From Bemisia tabaci (lineage: Eukaryota > Arthropoda > Insecta > Hemiptera > Aleyrodidae): a DNA stretch of 64,000 nt. The stretch is from positions 66,625,345-66,689,344 of the forward strand of contig NC_092794.1 of NCBI RefSeq assembly GCF_918797505.1, given 5' to 3'. The notes under the pieces are model-generated. The model made no database searches, was not told where the DNA came from, and was given only the letters and a program-made list of their open reading frames with translations. The position numbers were made by a program, and so were the translations under genes. Position 1 is the stretch's first letter. The number at the start of each line of letters is the position of its first letter. Shown piece by piece: positions 11,378 to 22,023 of this stretch.

Positions 11378-11541
11378 CAGTGGCGAGGCGTGAATAATCG
11401 ATTATCGATATCTCGCCATTTGAAGCTATGGTAAAGAATCGATTACTAAGGTGTTCGCTGCGAACACCCTGATAATCGATCTTTTTTCATAGGTTTAAAT
11501 GGCATGACAATCGATATATCGCAATTCACGCCACGCCATTG
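11378..11541. mobile_element. Family H hAT-type MITE, copy H1
   Basis: CAGTGGCGAGGCGTG at the left and CACGCCACGCCATTG at the right form the TIRs. GTTAAATG flanks both ends exactly (11370-11377 and 11542-11549). An 8-bp TSD with CAGTGGCG ends is typical of hAT elements. The centre holds the 19-bp palindrome GGTGTTCGCTGCGAACACC and several ATCGAT/TATCGATA words. Non-coding. Confidence 0.93.
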
Positions 11542-11731
11542 GTTAAATGGTGCCACAGCCACACCCTCCGCGCTCCCTGGTGGCGTGCTCGAGCACCGTT
11601 CATCATCGAATCGCATCGATGTCAACTGCCCCCCCCCCCCCCCAATTCCCGGTTTGCTGTACTGCTGGCTGGACTCTAGCGGAGCCCTCCTACTTTGCTC
11701 GGATTTCGTTTTCATTCCATCAGAATCCTGC

Positions 11732-12450
11732 CAAGGTAGATTTACACAGGTATGGAAAAGTTGAAAATTTCCCATGAGCCTCAGTACGTGTCACATGACT
11801 ACGTGGACGTATTTCTACGAAACAGACCTATGTGGCGATGAGAAATGTGGGGTGTGCTCTAGAAATCTGGATAAGAAGCAATGTGGTCAGTGGGCGTGGT
11901 TCCTTTTGAAGAATTGGCAAAGCGGGATATTGCATTCTATCAAAGAGACCTATGTGCAGCTGAATGCGGAACTCATGAGCCGCGGGCACGGCAAGAGAGC
12001 GTTGTGGACAGGGCTCATGAGTTAAAGACTCCGCACGAGCCGCACACGTCTATCCCGATCCCGAATCTGTCACCGCTGACGTCACTGGCGCACAATTATT
12101 CACATTCACTCTTACGCAAGAGAACTAACGAGCACACCCCATATTTCTCACTTCCACATAGGTCTCTTTGGTAGAACTACGTCCACGTGACGTAGGTTAA
12201 GGGGCCCGTTTTTTATTTAATTTTATTACAATCAAATTAACATTCAAACGTTTGTGCGTTTAAACGTTAAAATTAATATCGCATTATCAAAATTGTGCAA
12301 AAAATCCCACAAAATTTTGACAAACGATAAACCGAACATAATAAATCAAAATAATCAAAACATTCAAAATGGCTGACGTTAAGGGGCCGCTGGAGAGCCA
12401 ATCAGAGGCCAGTTGTTTAGTTCTGTCCATACCTGTGTAAATCTACCTTG
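11732..12450. mobile_element. Mutator-like non-autonomous element, 719 bp, 9-bp TSD
   Basis: The 24-bp TIRs are exact inverse copies: CAAGGTAGATTTACACAGG... at 11732-11755 and ...CCTGTGTAAATCTACCTTG at 12427-12450. GAATCCTGC flanks both sides (11723-11731 and 12451-12459), a perfect 9-bp TSD. Nine-bp TSDs are characteristic of Mutator-like elements, so the superfamily call is inference. Inside, 11799-12190 is a second inverted repeat beginning ACTACGTGGACGTATTTCTAC, related at its ends to family A. There is no transposase frame. Confidence 0.85.
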
Positions 12451-13507
12451 GAATCCTGCTTGGAATTTAGTGTGTGGACGACTGCCTTGCCTTGCACTGA
12501 AACAGAAAAAAAAATCAATTAAATAAAATTGGAAATTATGAAAACTTTTGCCAACCTCGAAAAGTCAGGCCTCATTTATCACGAATGCACGAATGCAGAG
12601 GAAAAACTTGTTTTCATCTCAAGTTTAGTTTCAGGCCCATCGAACTTTCCGGGTAGCTTTTTGTAGGAGGGCTGAAAATTAAACTTTGCCTCTAGAGTGC
12701 ACAGCTCAGAGCTAAAACAGTATGAATTGGATTTTATTAGCTTGATGCAATCATATACGTTTTGAGCTCATGTATAAGTGAGTGCACCCTGCACTTTTGT
12801 ATATGCTGATCCAATTCTATCAGATAATCAGTGCAACATTTCATTTAATTCATCCCACAAGAATAATCGGTGTAAGAATCGTCCTTTTAAGTTTGGTAGT
12901 TTCTTCATAGCCGCGTGCACTGGAGAATTATGGTAGATTTTATCATATTCTGACACAGTGATCCGAGTATGATAACAAGCACCAGACTCTATAGTAGCAT
13001 TTACCGTATTTTGGTAAGTATCACCAGAGTTCTGGTAGACACTACTGTAATTCTGGTTATTTTCACTAAATAGTATTATTGTGTAAAACATCAAGGAGAC
13101 TTATTGAGATGTTGCCATATGTATTTCAATGTGGAAAAGAAGAATTTGCCAACATATAGAACCGTAAAATGAAGAGAGATAATGTTTTTTCTCCTCAGTT
13201 GATTATTTTAATGTCCAACCGAGGTTTGGCTTACGTCGTCGTATAAATCATCCACTCCTTGATAAAAACACTCTTACGACGTCAACACGGGTGGTATCCG
13301 GGAAAATGAAGGGGCGAAGCATTATATGATTTTATGCAAATGAAAAGTCAACGCGAGAATCTCTTGTTAAAATAACAGAGAGAATGCCGGGGAAAGTGGA
13401 TGACATTTAAAAAGCAGAAAAAAACGGTAAATATAATTTGTAAGGGGAGCCCTGGCAGAAAATAGCTATTGATATTCCTGTGTCCTGGTCTCGGGGTGTA
13501 GTCGCGG
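12451..13507. other. Mostly unannotated; weak family Q repeat near 12930-13090
   Basis: The segment 12930-13090 has words (ACCAGACTCTATAGTAGCAT, TTACCGTATTTTGGTAAG, ACCAGAGTTCTGGT) resembling a stretch at about 19190-19350. This suggests an old, diverged repeat. Nothing else is recognised. Confidence 0.4.
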
Positions 13508-13512
13508 CGCCA

Positions 13513-13746
13513 CACAGTGGATCGAGCCAATATGAGAGGTCGGACAAAATTTGGAAACTATGAAAGCTCATAACTCCATTTATACAAAACTTTGAGGTTC
13601 TGAAAGTGGTTTCTATTGGTTTCCTCCTGAAATTTTCTTCTTAAAGCACTCCTTAAAATTTTAAATGTGACGACATAAACATCAAAATTTGAAGTTTTAG
13701 TCAAAAATATCCTGTCCGACCTCTCTGATCGGCTCGACCCACTGTG
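13513..13746. mobile_element. Family I Transib-like MITE, copy I1
   Basis: Ends CACAGTGGATCGAGCC and GGCTCGACCCACTGTG are inverted repeats; the first 7 bases equal the CACAGTG heptamer. CGCCA flanks both sides (13508-13512 and 13747-13751), a perfect 5-bp TSD. Five-bp GC-rich TSDs with CAC-starting TIRs are established traits of Transib elements. The 234-bp length and lack of an ORF make it non-autonomous. A sister copy is at 45900-46132. Confidence 0.85.
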
Positions 13747-15321
13747 CGCCAGAGCGAGCTGGACAAGAGCAGGGGCAGAGAATAGTGTTAATGCAGTTTT
13801 TATTGATATAAAATGTAAATCACAAACTCATGCATGTGTTGGTCTCCCTCCCCGGCGAGTACACAGCAGAAGCTCGAGAACCTAACATAGACGGCATTTG
13901 TAAAATATTAATTAAAAATAACAAAAAAAAAAAAAAACGGATGCCGGCCGTTGCGCCCGGCGAAAAAAAAAATACACGGCATCGAAAAAGTACAAGGCAT
14001 TTGTTTTTGTACAATCGAATGAATACTTGTATTTTCCCCGGCACCCCTCGGCCACCCGCACCCCCGCGGCCATCATGAACTACTTTTCACGATTAACTTC
14101 AAACTGAGTTGAGCGTGTTTTTAACTTGTTTGCAAAGCGAATAGCTCTCATCGGAGACAGGCCCGAGGGCGGGGGAGAAAAAAAGGCTGAAGGTCGATTT
14201 CGGTCGGAGCATGTAAAGTAAAAAGTTCGCCAGCGCTGACCACGGCTTGTAACATACTGTAAAATTGTTACTGCTCCGGGGGAGAGGAAAAAAGCGGCAA
14301 TAAAGCGTATGGATTCAATTTTATTTCAATCCCTCGCAAAAAGGTATTGTCATTTTCTGCACTGCTGTTTCGTTTTCAGGGGTCGTTTGTTTAAACGACC
14401 GAGTTGAGTCCAATTTACCGTGCACTCTCGCTCGAGTTCCGAAATTCGCGACGAAAAAATATTTGCCGCTCTCCTCCCGCCCTCGCTCCTATTGAATCTC
14501 GCTTGTCCACCTGATTATCCCTCGCTCTCAAACCGTTTCCTGTTTTAGCTTTCATTGTAATAAAACTCGATGACCCCCTCCTCTGCTCCCTGCCATTTCA
14601 CATCGCCATTTGTTTAGGTATCTCGCTCGCAGAATATGCTTATTTTTATTTTTGATTAATCAAATTCAACAAAAAATTCAGCAACGTTTTCTTATTTTTG
14701 AAACGCGCTAAATTTTCTCGCCTACAACGAGAAGGAATAACCTTCGTCTGGAAAAAAATGAATCAGTGCGCACAAAATAAATACGCTGTGCTCTCATTCT
14801 AAAATTTTTCAATTATTTTCTGAAAAAATGATGTTTGCCAAGAAAACTAAGAAATATTCATCCTGCATTTTTTTGAATGGAATCTGGTACACCATTAGTA
14901 AAGTAAAATAAATACGTAACGCATCGTAACCATGAAGAATTAGCAGCTGTCTGAAATCTGATTAATTTCGTGCCTAAGTGGAAACTACGGAGTGAATTGC
15001 AGATGAGGATACCATTGGCTCACAAATTGAACAATTATTGGAGAAGATGTGACATAATGATCTTATCATGTGTTTAAATGGGAAATGCCACCAGATATCA
15101 CTAGGCAATGCATTCTCTCACTTCTTAAATGTATCAAGAATATTTCCCATATCAGAAAAAATCGTAAAAAATATTGCGAAATCACCTCTTTAAGATCTTT
15201 TAGATGAAGTGATAGAAATTTTCGCACAAATTCTCCATCAGGTTTTCTTGAAGGAGAGCAGTATTTACGTAGAAAAAAGGCAACATTTAGCATGGAATTA
15301 CGGCGTTTTTACCGCGGACGG
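13747..15321. other. Unannotated intergenic stretch
   Basis: Contains A-rich runs (13919-13937), a GC-rich segment (13940-14080, 14160-14290) and AT-rich DNA from 14630. No repeat family or gene recognised. Overlapping opposite-strand frames at 13820-14078 are composition artefacts. Confidence 0.45.
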
Positions 15322-15476
15322 CAGTGAATTGCGATACATCGATGTTTATGCCATTTAAACCTGCGGTAAAGAATCGATTGTTAAGGTGTTCGCTGCGAAC
15401 ACCCTGTTTATCGATCTTTTTCCATAGGTTTAAATGGCATGAAAATCGATATATCGCAATTCACGCCACGCCACTG
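15322..15476. mobile_element. Family H hAT-type MITE, copy H2
   Basis: Right TIR CACGCCACGCCACTG is intact; the left end is CAGTGAATTGCGATACATCG. Flanks GCGGACGG and GTGGACGG match at 7 of 8 bases. The central GGTGTTCGCTGCGAACACC palindrome and ATCGATATATCG word are retained. Confidence 0.88.
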
Positions 15477-16153
15477 GTGGACGGGGGACGAGACCTTGTA
15501 GAGACAGGCGCGATACTCGAAATGATCCTTTCACGCGATGGAATTTCGTTTACTCGAGAGATCCAACACTCTCACCGATCGATATCGGAGGAGAAACACG
15601 ACATCGATTATTTTCAAGCAGCTTAAGGGCGTTCGAGCTATCGAAAGATCACATCACGGAGGAGGCATGTAATCAGGATGAAGGGGCGCTCAAGCGTTGT
15701 GGAGCCGATCGGGACTGGACTAGAGGCTCCTAGGGTCTAGTATCATTTTACATGAGCAGTTGAACACTTTGCACGGGGTCACGCCGAGCCGCCAATACCT
15801 TCAATACCCTCATTAATAACTTTATAACACCCTTCATAATGCGGCCTGAGCTCGCTCACAGAAAAAAAAGGTCGCGACTTCGAGTGAAATCGATTGTCGG
15901 ATCTTTGTAGATCGATAGATTCCCGTCTTAGCAATGCTACAAGTAGCATCGATACATGTATCGATCAAGGTCACTGCCTAATCGACCCGCCGGTATCTTG
16001 TAATCGGGAAGTGGGCTGGCTGAGCAGGACAAATATCGAATCTGCATGTGCAATTTTAGAATGTGGGCACGGGGTGTTGAAGTGTTACGCAATGACCCTT
16101 GCGTCGGGAGATAAAATCAGTCTCGATCCTCAGCCGCAGGCACACTATCAATA
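15477..16153. other. Unannotated stretch rich in GATCGAT/ATCGAT words
   Basis: ATCGAT or CGATCGATA-like words recur (15575, 15604, 15888, 15911, 15949, 15960). No element ends or gene are visible. Confidence 0.4.
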
Positions 16154-16276
16154 GGACGTATTTTCTATCAAACGGAACTATGTGCATTAAGGCATGAGCC
16201 CTGAGACCCATGAGAATACATGCACAACAGGGCTCACGTCATTATGCACGTAGTTCCGTTTAACAGAAATACGTCC
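16154..16276. mobile_element. Family A MITE, copy A3
   Basis: From GGACGTATTTTCTATC to AACAGAAATACGTCC, with AATA on both flanks (perfect 4-bp TSD). The centre has GAGCCCTGAGACCCATGAGAA and ACAGGGCTCACGTC. Confidence 0.92.
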
Positions 16277-18801
16277 AATATATCGATGGCTGAAGTGCGA
16301 AACCACGTATCTCCATTGCTGTGTCTTCAAATTTCTGGCCCTATTTTATTTTTTCGAAGAGAAACAAGTCAGCTATATAACTTGAAGTTTTTACAAAAAA
16401 TATTAATATATCTGCTAATAAAGAAGAAAAATTAAGGTAGTTTTCAAGAAATGAAGTTGACTAGTTGTCCGAAGAAAAAATAAAGTATGACCGGAAGTCT
16501 GCAACTTTGCAAATGGAGATACGTGATTTCGCACTTTAGCCCTCGATATTCTTCTTTATGCGAACTTCGCGTTACGATCAGCCATCATATGTAGCAGGAC
16601 GTTAAGTATCTATGAGAACTGGTTGCTCGTGATTTAATTTCCGTTTTACATTGACGAATATACCGATAAGTGAGACCATGATGATATTCGCCAATGCGAT
16701 TTAATTAAAGAGGGGGCAGGGGCATGGATTGAATTTCATCATGGAACGGGAAAGGCAAGGGAAAATAAAGCTTATTTTTAGGAAAAATACGCATTTAAGA
16801 AGTTAATTCCAGCCATTTCCGGAAAAAATCGAAGAAAACGATTCTAACTACCATACCAAAAGGTGTCAAAGTCCTGTTATACATATACGAGTGGGTTTCG
16901 ACCTGACGTTATTAGGGCTCTACGAAGGAGAAGATGTTCAATGGGAGTCAAAAGTTCGTAACCCAATACTTGAACGCCATGCGGCAATACTACAAACTGA
17001 GCAATGCATGTTTAATATATGTATACATATTGCCTAACTTATTTGTTCGGCTTCTTATTTGTAATTTTTCTATTGTTAAAACGCATAAAAACTTAAGAAA
17101 TTCGACTAATTTGCGGGTATTTTTTACTCACTGTGCACGACAACTGACCTAACATTCATCAGAGCACCCCAATCACTATCGAACCGGTGGAAGGCAGCAA
17201 AAAGGGAGAAGTAAAGAGAGAAGGTGGGGGAGAAGAGATCGGGAGGGGGAAAAATGCGACAGCTAGGTATATAGTGGAGGCAATAAGACATGTTCTGGAG
17301 GACAGACTTGAGACGCGTCCAACCGCGGTCTAAGAATTCTGTCGGAACATATAAATCTTTGTTTTTTCGTGTTTCCATCTTTTTATTCTTCTGCTTTTTC
17401 CACTTCAAGCAACACACTAACCGGAGCGCGGTAATCTGCCCCGCGGCTTCCAGACCGAGCCTCTTTTCTCTTGTCGAAAATCAATAATGATTTCCAACCC
17501 ATATTAAATATCATTCCATGTTTTGTTTCCACGTTTTCAACAAATAAATTAGTGTACTTTTATTGGGAACACGTTTACATGGACTGGGAAGTATAATATC
17601 AAATGATACACCCTCACCAGATTTTTAATATATTATTAAATTATTTGTGTATACATTTGCTAGGCAAAATTCCCATTTAAGAGACACAAGCAAAAAAGAA
17701 AGAAAAAATCACTTCTAAGCTGAAATAACTTTTTTTTATGGAAAACCTACACATTTCAATCATTGCTAGTCCTCGCAATGCCGTCTTACTCGACAAGAAT
17801 ACAACAATGCACCTATTATAGAGAAACACATTTTGTGGATATGTAGAGTAAAATGAGAACGGTAACACTATCACAAGATAATGCGAAAAAACAACTGAAT
17901 CATCAATATCGTAAGAATCACCAAAAAATCAGACGTATAACGCGAAATCTTATATGCATCGCAGGGGTGAGTTCATGACGGAAGTTAAAACACCAAAATA
18001 AATCTACTAATTGTAAGTTTAAGTCAAATAACGTGGTTCAATTTTACACCTTATTTTAATAGACACTCGATTGTTAGTTGACTTTATCACCTGTTTTACC
18101 GACTTCGGTGCTTTTTCACCTGTATATCTCACAAACGTAATTTCTCTATCCTCCTTCAAATTTACTAATGCGCATTTCTATTTCTTAACTTGAACAAAGG
18201 TAAAGTCAAAGTTCCTTAAGTTAAGTTAATTTTCAAATATGCGTGAATATTATTCTGTCGAAAGCTTTTCTCTCACTAAAGAAAAGAAATAATTTGATTT
18301 CTCCGAGCGATTCATCACTAATATTTGTCGATTTAAAAATGTTACAAGGTGGAGAAATGGTGCTGGGTCTACACCATTTCGTGGGGAAAACAAAGCCAAG
18401 AAATTCCAAATATTAAAATTACAGTCAAAATTAATTTTCTTGAGCTCTAATGCGTACCAGTATGAAACTGAGAGTAAACTGAGTATGAAACTTTTTTTCA
18501 TTTAAAACTGTTTATATATGCGGGATTTTTTCTGGCAGTTTGACAACGGAGGCTATGTTCGAAGCCTGGCGTGTCAAAATATTTTGCACTTGGCTGAATC
18601 TGTCCCTGTTGATGACGGAGCTCAAGTCGAGGCTAACGTGGCGAAGATGGCGAATGTGGAGAAAACTACCAGTTTTGTGTTTTTGGAACGGTTTACTTGC
18701 TCTCAGGCCGATATATCAAGTATCATCCCTTTGTCGTCTGCCATCATTTGCAGCCTCTGCTCGATTCGGAATTTTGTCTTACACGCGCAACAATATGCTC
18801 G
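16277..18801. other. Unannotated 2.5-kb stretch upstream of the homeobox exon
   Basis: AT-rich and apparently unique, with no repeat family recognised. It may be upstream intron of the Iroquois gene if the first exon lies further 5'. No N-terminal Iroquois exon was found here among the longer frames. Confidence 0.4.
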
Positions 18802-18976
18802 CATTGAAAAAAAAATCTCGGTGTATTTACTAAGAAAAGGGTAAAATTACCAAGAATTCAGGGTTCTATTTGATCCCAGTTTTTTCTTGGTAAAATGACC
18901 AATAATTGGTAAAAAAAGTGAGATGGTAAAGGTACCAACGGACCTTGGTAAGAACGCCGAGAATTTTTTTTCAATG
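18802..18976. mobile_element. Family J MITE, internally deleted copy J2
   Basis: Starts CATTGAAAAAAAAATCTCGG and ends AATTTTTTTTCAATG, flanked on both sides by CG (2-bp TSD). Its left and right thirds match J1, but about 240 bp of the middle is missing. The junction falls near the shared ACCAATAATTGGTAA word. Confidence 0.9.
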
Positions 18977-19432
18977 CGGGGCACCATTGGTCTCCATCAC
19001 CAAACCACTAATCCACGACTCGTTTCTTCAGATGAAGTTGCTTTTTGGGAAAGTTTAACTTCCCTCTCGATCAAATTTTTTCTCATCCCTTTCTCTATCG
19101 CATCCGGAGTCCAATCGAATATTTTCGGCTATTTCCGGTTCCTCCCAGCCGATGACGTCATTAAGGTACCCATTGACGTTGTGGAGGCACACTGAAAAAA
19201 ATTATGATTTAAGGTACACAATGATGTGAGTATGGGAATTGCCAACAGACTCTTTGGTAGCACATACCGTAACTCTAATAGCATTCACCAAAATTGTGGT
19301 GGGTGCTTTACCAGACGTCTGGTTATCCTTACCCATCAGTTTCACAGTGTCAAACATCTAGTAGAATCATGATCGAATTTGCTATACTTCTGGTAAATGA
19401 TACCTTACTTTTAATCTTAATACACCCCTCGA

Positions 19433-19545
19433 TGACGTCATCAAGACAGCTTTTGATAACGTCATCGGGACGATTGTCAATGACTTCATCGGGACGATTG
19501 TCGATGACGTAATCGGGTCGATTGTCGATGACGTCATCGGGGGTC
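19433..19545. promoter_or_regulatory. Tandem array of five CRE-like octamers, 24-bp period
   Basis: TGACGTCA (19433), TAACGTCA (19457), TGACTTCA (19481), TGACGTAA (19505) and TGACGTCA (19529) are spaced by exactly 24 bp. Each is followed by roughly TCGGGACGATTGTCGA. TGACGTCA is the established CREB/ATF palindrome. The array ends about 140 bp before the homeobox exon acceptor, so it is intronic or upstream. It may be an enhancer or only a minisatellite. Another TGACGTCA lies at 19153. Confidence 0.6.
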
Positions 19546-19685
19546 CTCGTTTAAGATCTTTCCCCGGATTGATTTTTTTAAATTTTATAAATAAACGTAG
19601 CGAGTGATTCGCATGATGTATGAGATTTAAAATTTATTTGTTCGCCATGCAAGTCTCATGACGTTTGTTGTATCGCTTGTTGCAG

Positions 19686-19984
19686 GTTCGGAGTGGACGT
19701 GGGGCGACGGAAGAACGCGACGCGAGAAACGACGAGCACGCTGAAGGCGTGGCTCAACGAGCACAAGAAGAACCCGTACCCGACGAAGGGGGAGAAGATC
19801 ATGCTGGCCATCATCACCAAGATGACGTTGACGCAGGTCTCCACGTGGTTCGCCAACGCCCGGCGGCGGCTCAAGAAGGAGAACAAAATGACCTGGGAAC
19901 CGAGAAACCGCGTCGAGGACGAAGACAACAACAACGATGACGTCACCGACGGCAGGAAGAGCGGCGACCCCAAAGATCCACTAG
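19686..19984 (+). CDS. iro: Iroquois-class homeobox gene, homeodomain exon (partial CDS)
   Basis: This exon encodes the DNA-binding TALE homeodomain of an Iroquois transcription factor, a nuclear patterning regulator. The frame reads [16 protein letters not shown] and continues. The homeodomain spans about 19705-19890. It shows the Iroquois N-terminal arm [17 protein letters not shown], the TALE loop with [10 protein letters not shown], and a recognition helix [19 protein letters not shown] with Ala before the invariant Asn (19855-19857). The tail is acidic (EDEDNNNDD). The acceptor is TTGTTGCAG|G at 19685. The donor AG|GTAAG starts at 19985 and leaves one base (phase 1). The near-identity to insect and vertebrate Iro/Irx homeodomains is established family knowledge. 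Which paralogue it is (mirror or araucan/caupolican type) cannot be decided. The exon is much more GC-rich than its surroundings. The N-terminal exon is not in view. Confidence 0.96.
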
Positions 19985-20232
19985 GTAAGCTACTCAACCC
20001 TTCAACATTGTGCTTCAAAGTTGCAAAGACAGAAAGTTAGGAGTAGAGCAACTGGCAACTGGCAACCAGACCGGTAACGGTCTCACATGGAAACCCTTAG
20101 GATATGGGGAAAAAATAAAAATAATAGCCACGGGTAGGGGTAGTATGGGTAGGAGCGGGTTAGAAGGTGTCGCTGCCAGCTTTTTACATGTTTGTCGTCT
20201 GCATCACCGGTTACCAGTGAGTGGAGGTTCAA

Positions 20233-20352
20233 GTGGACCACATTTTTCAATTTTGAACTAATTTTTGGCTCATCTGTAAAAACACGTACGTGCATAGGGA
20301 AACTAATAAGCCAACAATTTATCGCAGTTCTTTATTGCAAAATGCAGTCAGA
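20233..20352. mobile_element. Family E MITE, copy E1 (diverged)
   Basis: GGACCACATTTTTCAATTTTG at the left and TTCTTTATTGCAAAATGCAG at the right are imperfect inverted ends. TTGGCTCATCTGTAAAAACAC and GCATAGGGAAACTAAT are family words. Confidence 0.65.
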
Positions 20353-21386
20353 ATACAAGGCGCAAAATTGGTCTCAAAGTATGCTGAAATGTGCGCCCTG
20401 CGTGAAGTTCAAGGTAATACAAGCTTCCAAAACCCTCAAAAACATGTGATCAGATCAAAAGTATCTAGGTATGTGTGTGATTAAGTCAAGCAGGAGGGTC
20501 TTAATACTGGAACTTAAATTGTTCAGTGCAGGACAATGAACCTACCTGGGGTCGGAAAAATCGCCTTTCACTTCCGGATGCAAACCATTTTTAGGACTCT
20601 GTAAGACGTCAAGTTAAAATTTCAAGCCATGATTTGCTTTATTAAAGATGTGTTATATGCGGTTGCAATCATGCGGGGAATAATGCTGGCAAACTTAATT
20701 CGCATTTGCTGACATTCTCGATTCATCGTCCTCGATTTCAGGAACGCGCCTGAGGGGTCAAATTTTGAGTTTTGCGGTATATTATGCGCCAAATGATGCA
20801 AAATTAACTCCTTCAATCAGTGAGACACTTATATATCTGATTTGATGTTCATAAAATGAGCGTTTTAATTCTGAAAATCAATATGAATAAATTCTCCTCA
20901 ACGAGAGGACATACTCTTTGAAATGAAAGTAGAGGACCCTTTTTCAGAAACGTAACAATTCAACCCCTCCCTCCCACCTCACGCCCCTCAAAACTTCAAA
21001 AAATCGTGAAAACGCTTCATGCTTTTTTCCATCTACGCTAGCACGCATCTCCGCGATTTGTGTGCAGGAGCATGTCTTGTTCACACCAGAGACAAAAATG
21101 GGGCCTCATTCATTTGTAGCCCTTTGCGCCCCGTGTCGGTTAGGTGTCGTCGGATACGCCCATATCAATTCCCTTTTCCTTCTCCCTCTGGAGATTCATT
21201 TTCGTACTTCATTTTCATAATGTTTCCCTCCATACATCTTCGTTTTATTTTCTCTTTCTTTCCTTCACGCTTGGACCACTTGATGCGGCTTGGTTGCCAA
21301 CTTCTGAGCACCCGATTCTCAACTTCACCTCGAGCTTTCATCGCACGAGTTTCTCAGACTGTCACGTTGTCTACTTTTTCTCATTT

Positions 21387-21512
21387 GGACGTATAGTATT
21401 TCTAACAAACGGAAGTATGTGCATTATGACGTAAGCCCTGTTACGCATATGTTCTTACGAGGTTCAGGGCTCATGTCTTACTGAACATAGTTCTGTTTGG
21501 CAGAAATACGTC
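21387..21512. mobile_element. Family A MITE, copy A4, opposite centre
   Basis: GGACGTATAGTATTTC to AGAAATACGTCC with ATTT on both flanks (perfect 4-bp TSD). The centre reads CCCTGTTACGCATATGTTCTTACGA and so is in the opposite orientation to A1-A3. Lies inside the Iroquois intron. Confidence 0.9.
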
Positions 21513-21776
21513 CATTTCTCCGGTGCACTTTGTTGCGTCGCCACGATGGGTGCGTTTCCTTTGCGGTTTTAAGCTTGACATGACATTCCATCGATGAGCT
21601 CCCGTGTCCAGATGAAATTTTACTTCCTTTTTTTCTCATGATCTCCCTCGCAGTCTTCTCCGTCCTGCGTTTCGGATAAGGACCTCGAATGGGGAAGAAC
21701 ATGACAGAACATGGTGTCCAGTGATCAAGAAAACTGAAACCACCTGTGTGGTTAGTAGGGAGGGCTTCTGGACTTA

Positions 21777-21850
21777 CCTCCTTCCTCCTCCCTTCTCCTT
21801 ATTCCCCCTTCCTTTTCCCTTCCCCTCCTTCTCCCTCGCCCCTTTCACCT
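21777..21850. repeat. Pyrimidine-rich tract
   Basis: About 70 bp of nearly uninterrupted C/T (CCTTCCTCCTCCCTTCTCC type) in the intron. It is too far from the acceptor to be its polypyrimidine tract. Confidence 0.7.
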
Positions 21851-21882
21851 ACATGTTCGGTTTTTTTAGCAGGACCAATCCA

Positions 21883-22023
21883 TAAGTGGATTAAATTCTG
21901 CAATAAAGAACCACTATTTCTGGCTCTCTCATAAAAGCACATATTTGCATATGAAAACCAATGGCAGGTATGTTGTTTCTGAAATGAGCCAGAAATAGTG
22001 GCTCCCTATTGCAAAATGTGATC
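21883..22023. mobile_element. Family E MITE, copy E2
   Basis: Left GGATTAAATTCTGCAATAAAG and right CTATTGCAAAATGTGATCC are inverted ends. Inner arms ACCACTATTTCTGGCTC and GAGCCAGAAATAGTGG are exact complements. Good hairpin, non-coding. Confidence 0.85.

Noticed and set aside
19656..20018. Frame antisense to the homeobox exon
   Set aside because: Shadow of the conserved homeodomain coding sequence, and it crosses both splice sites.
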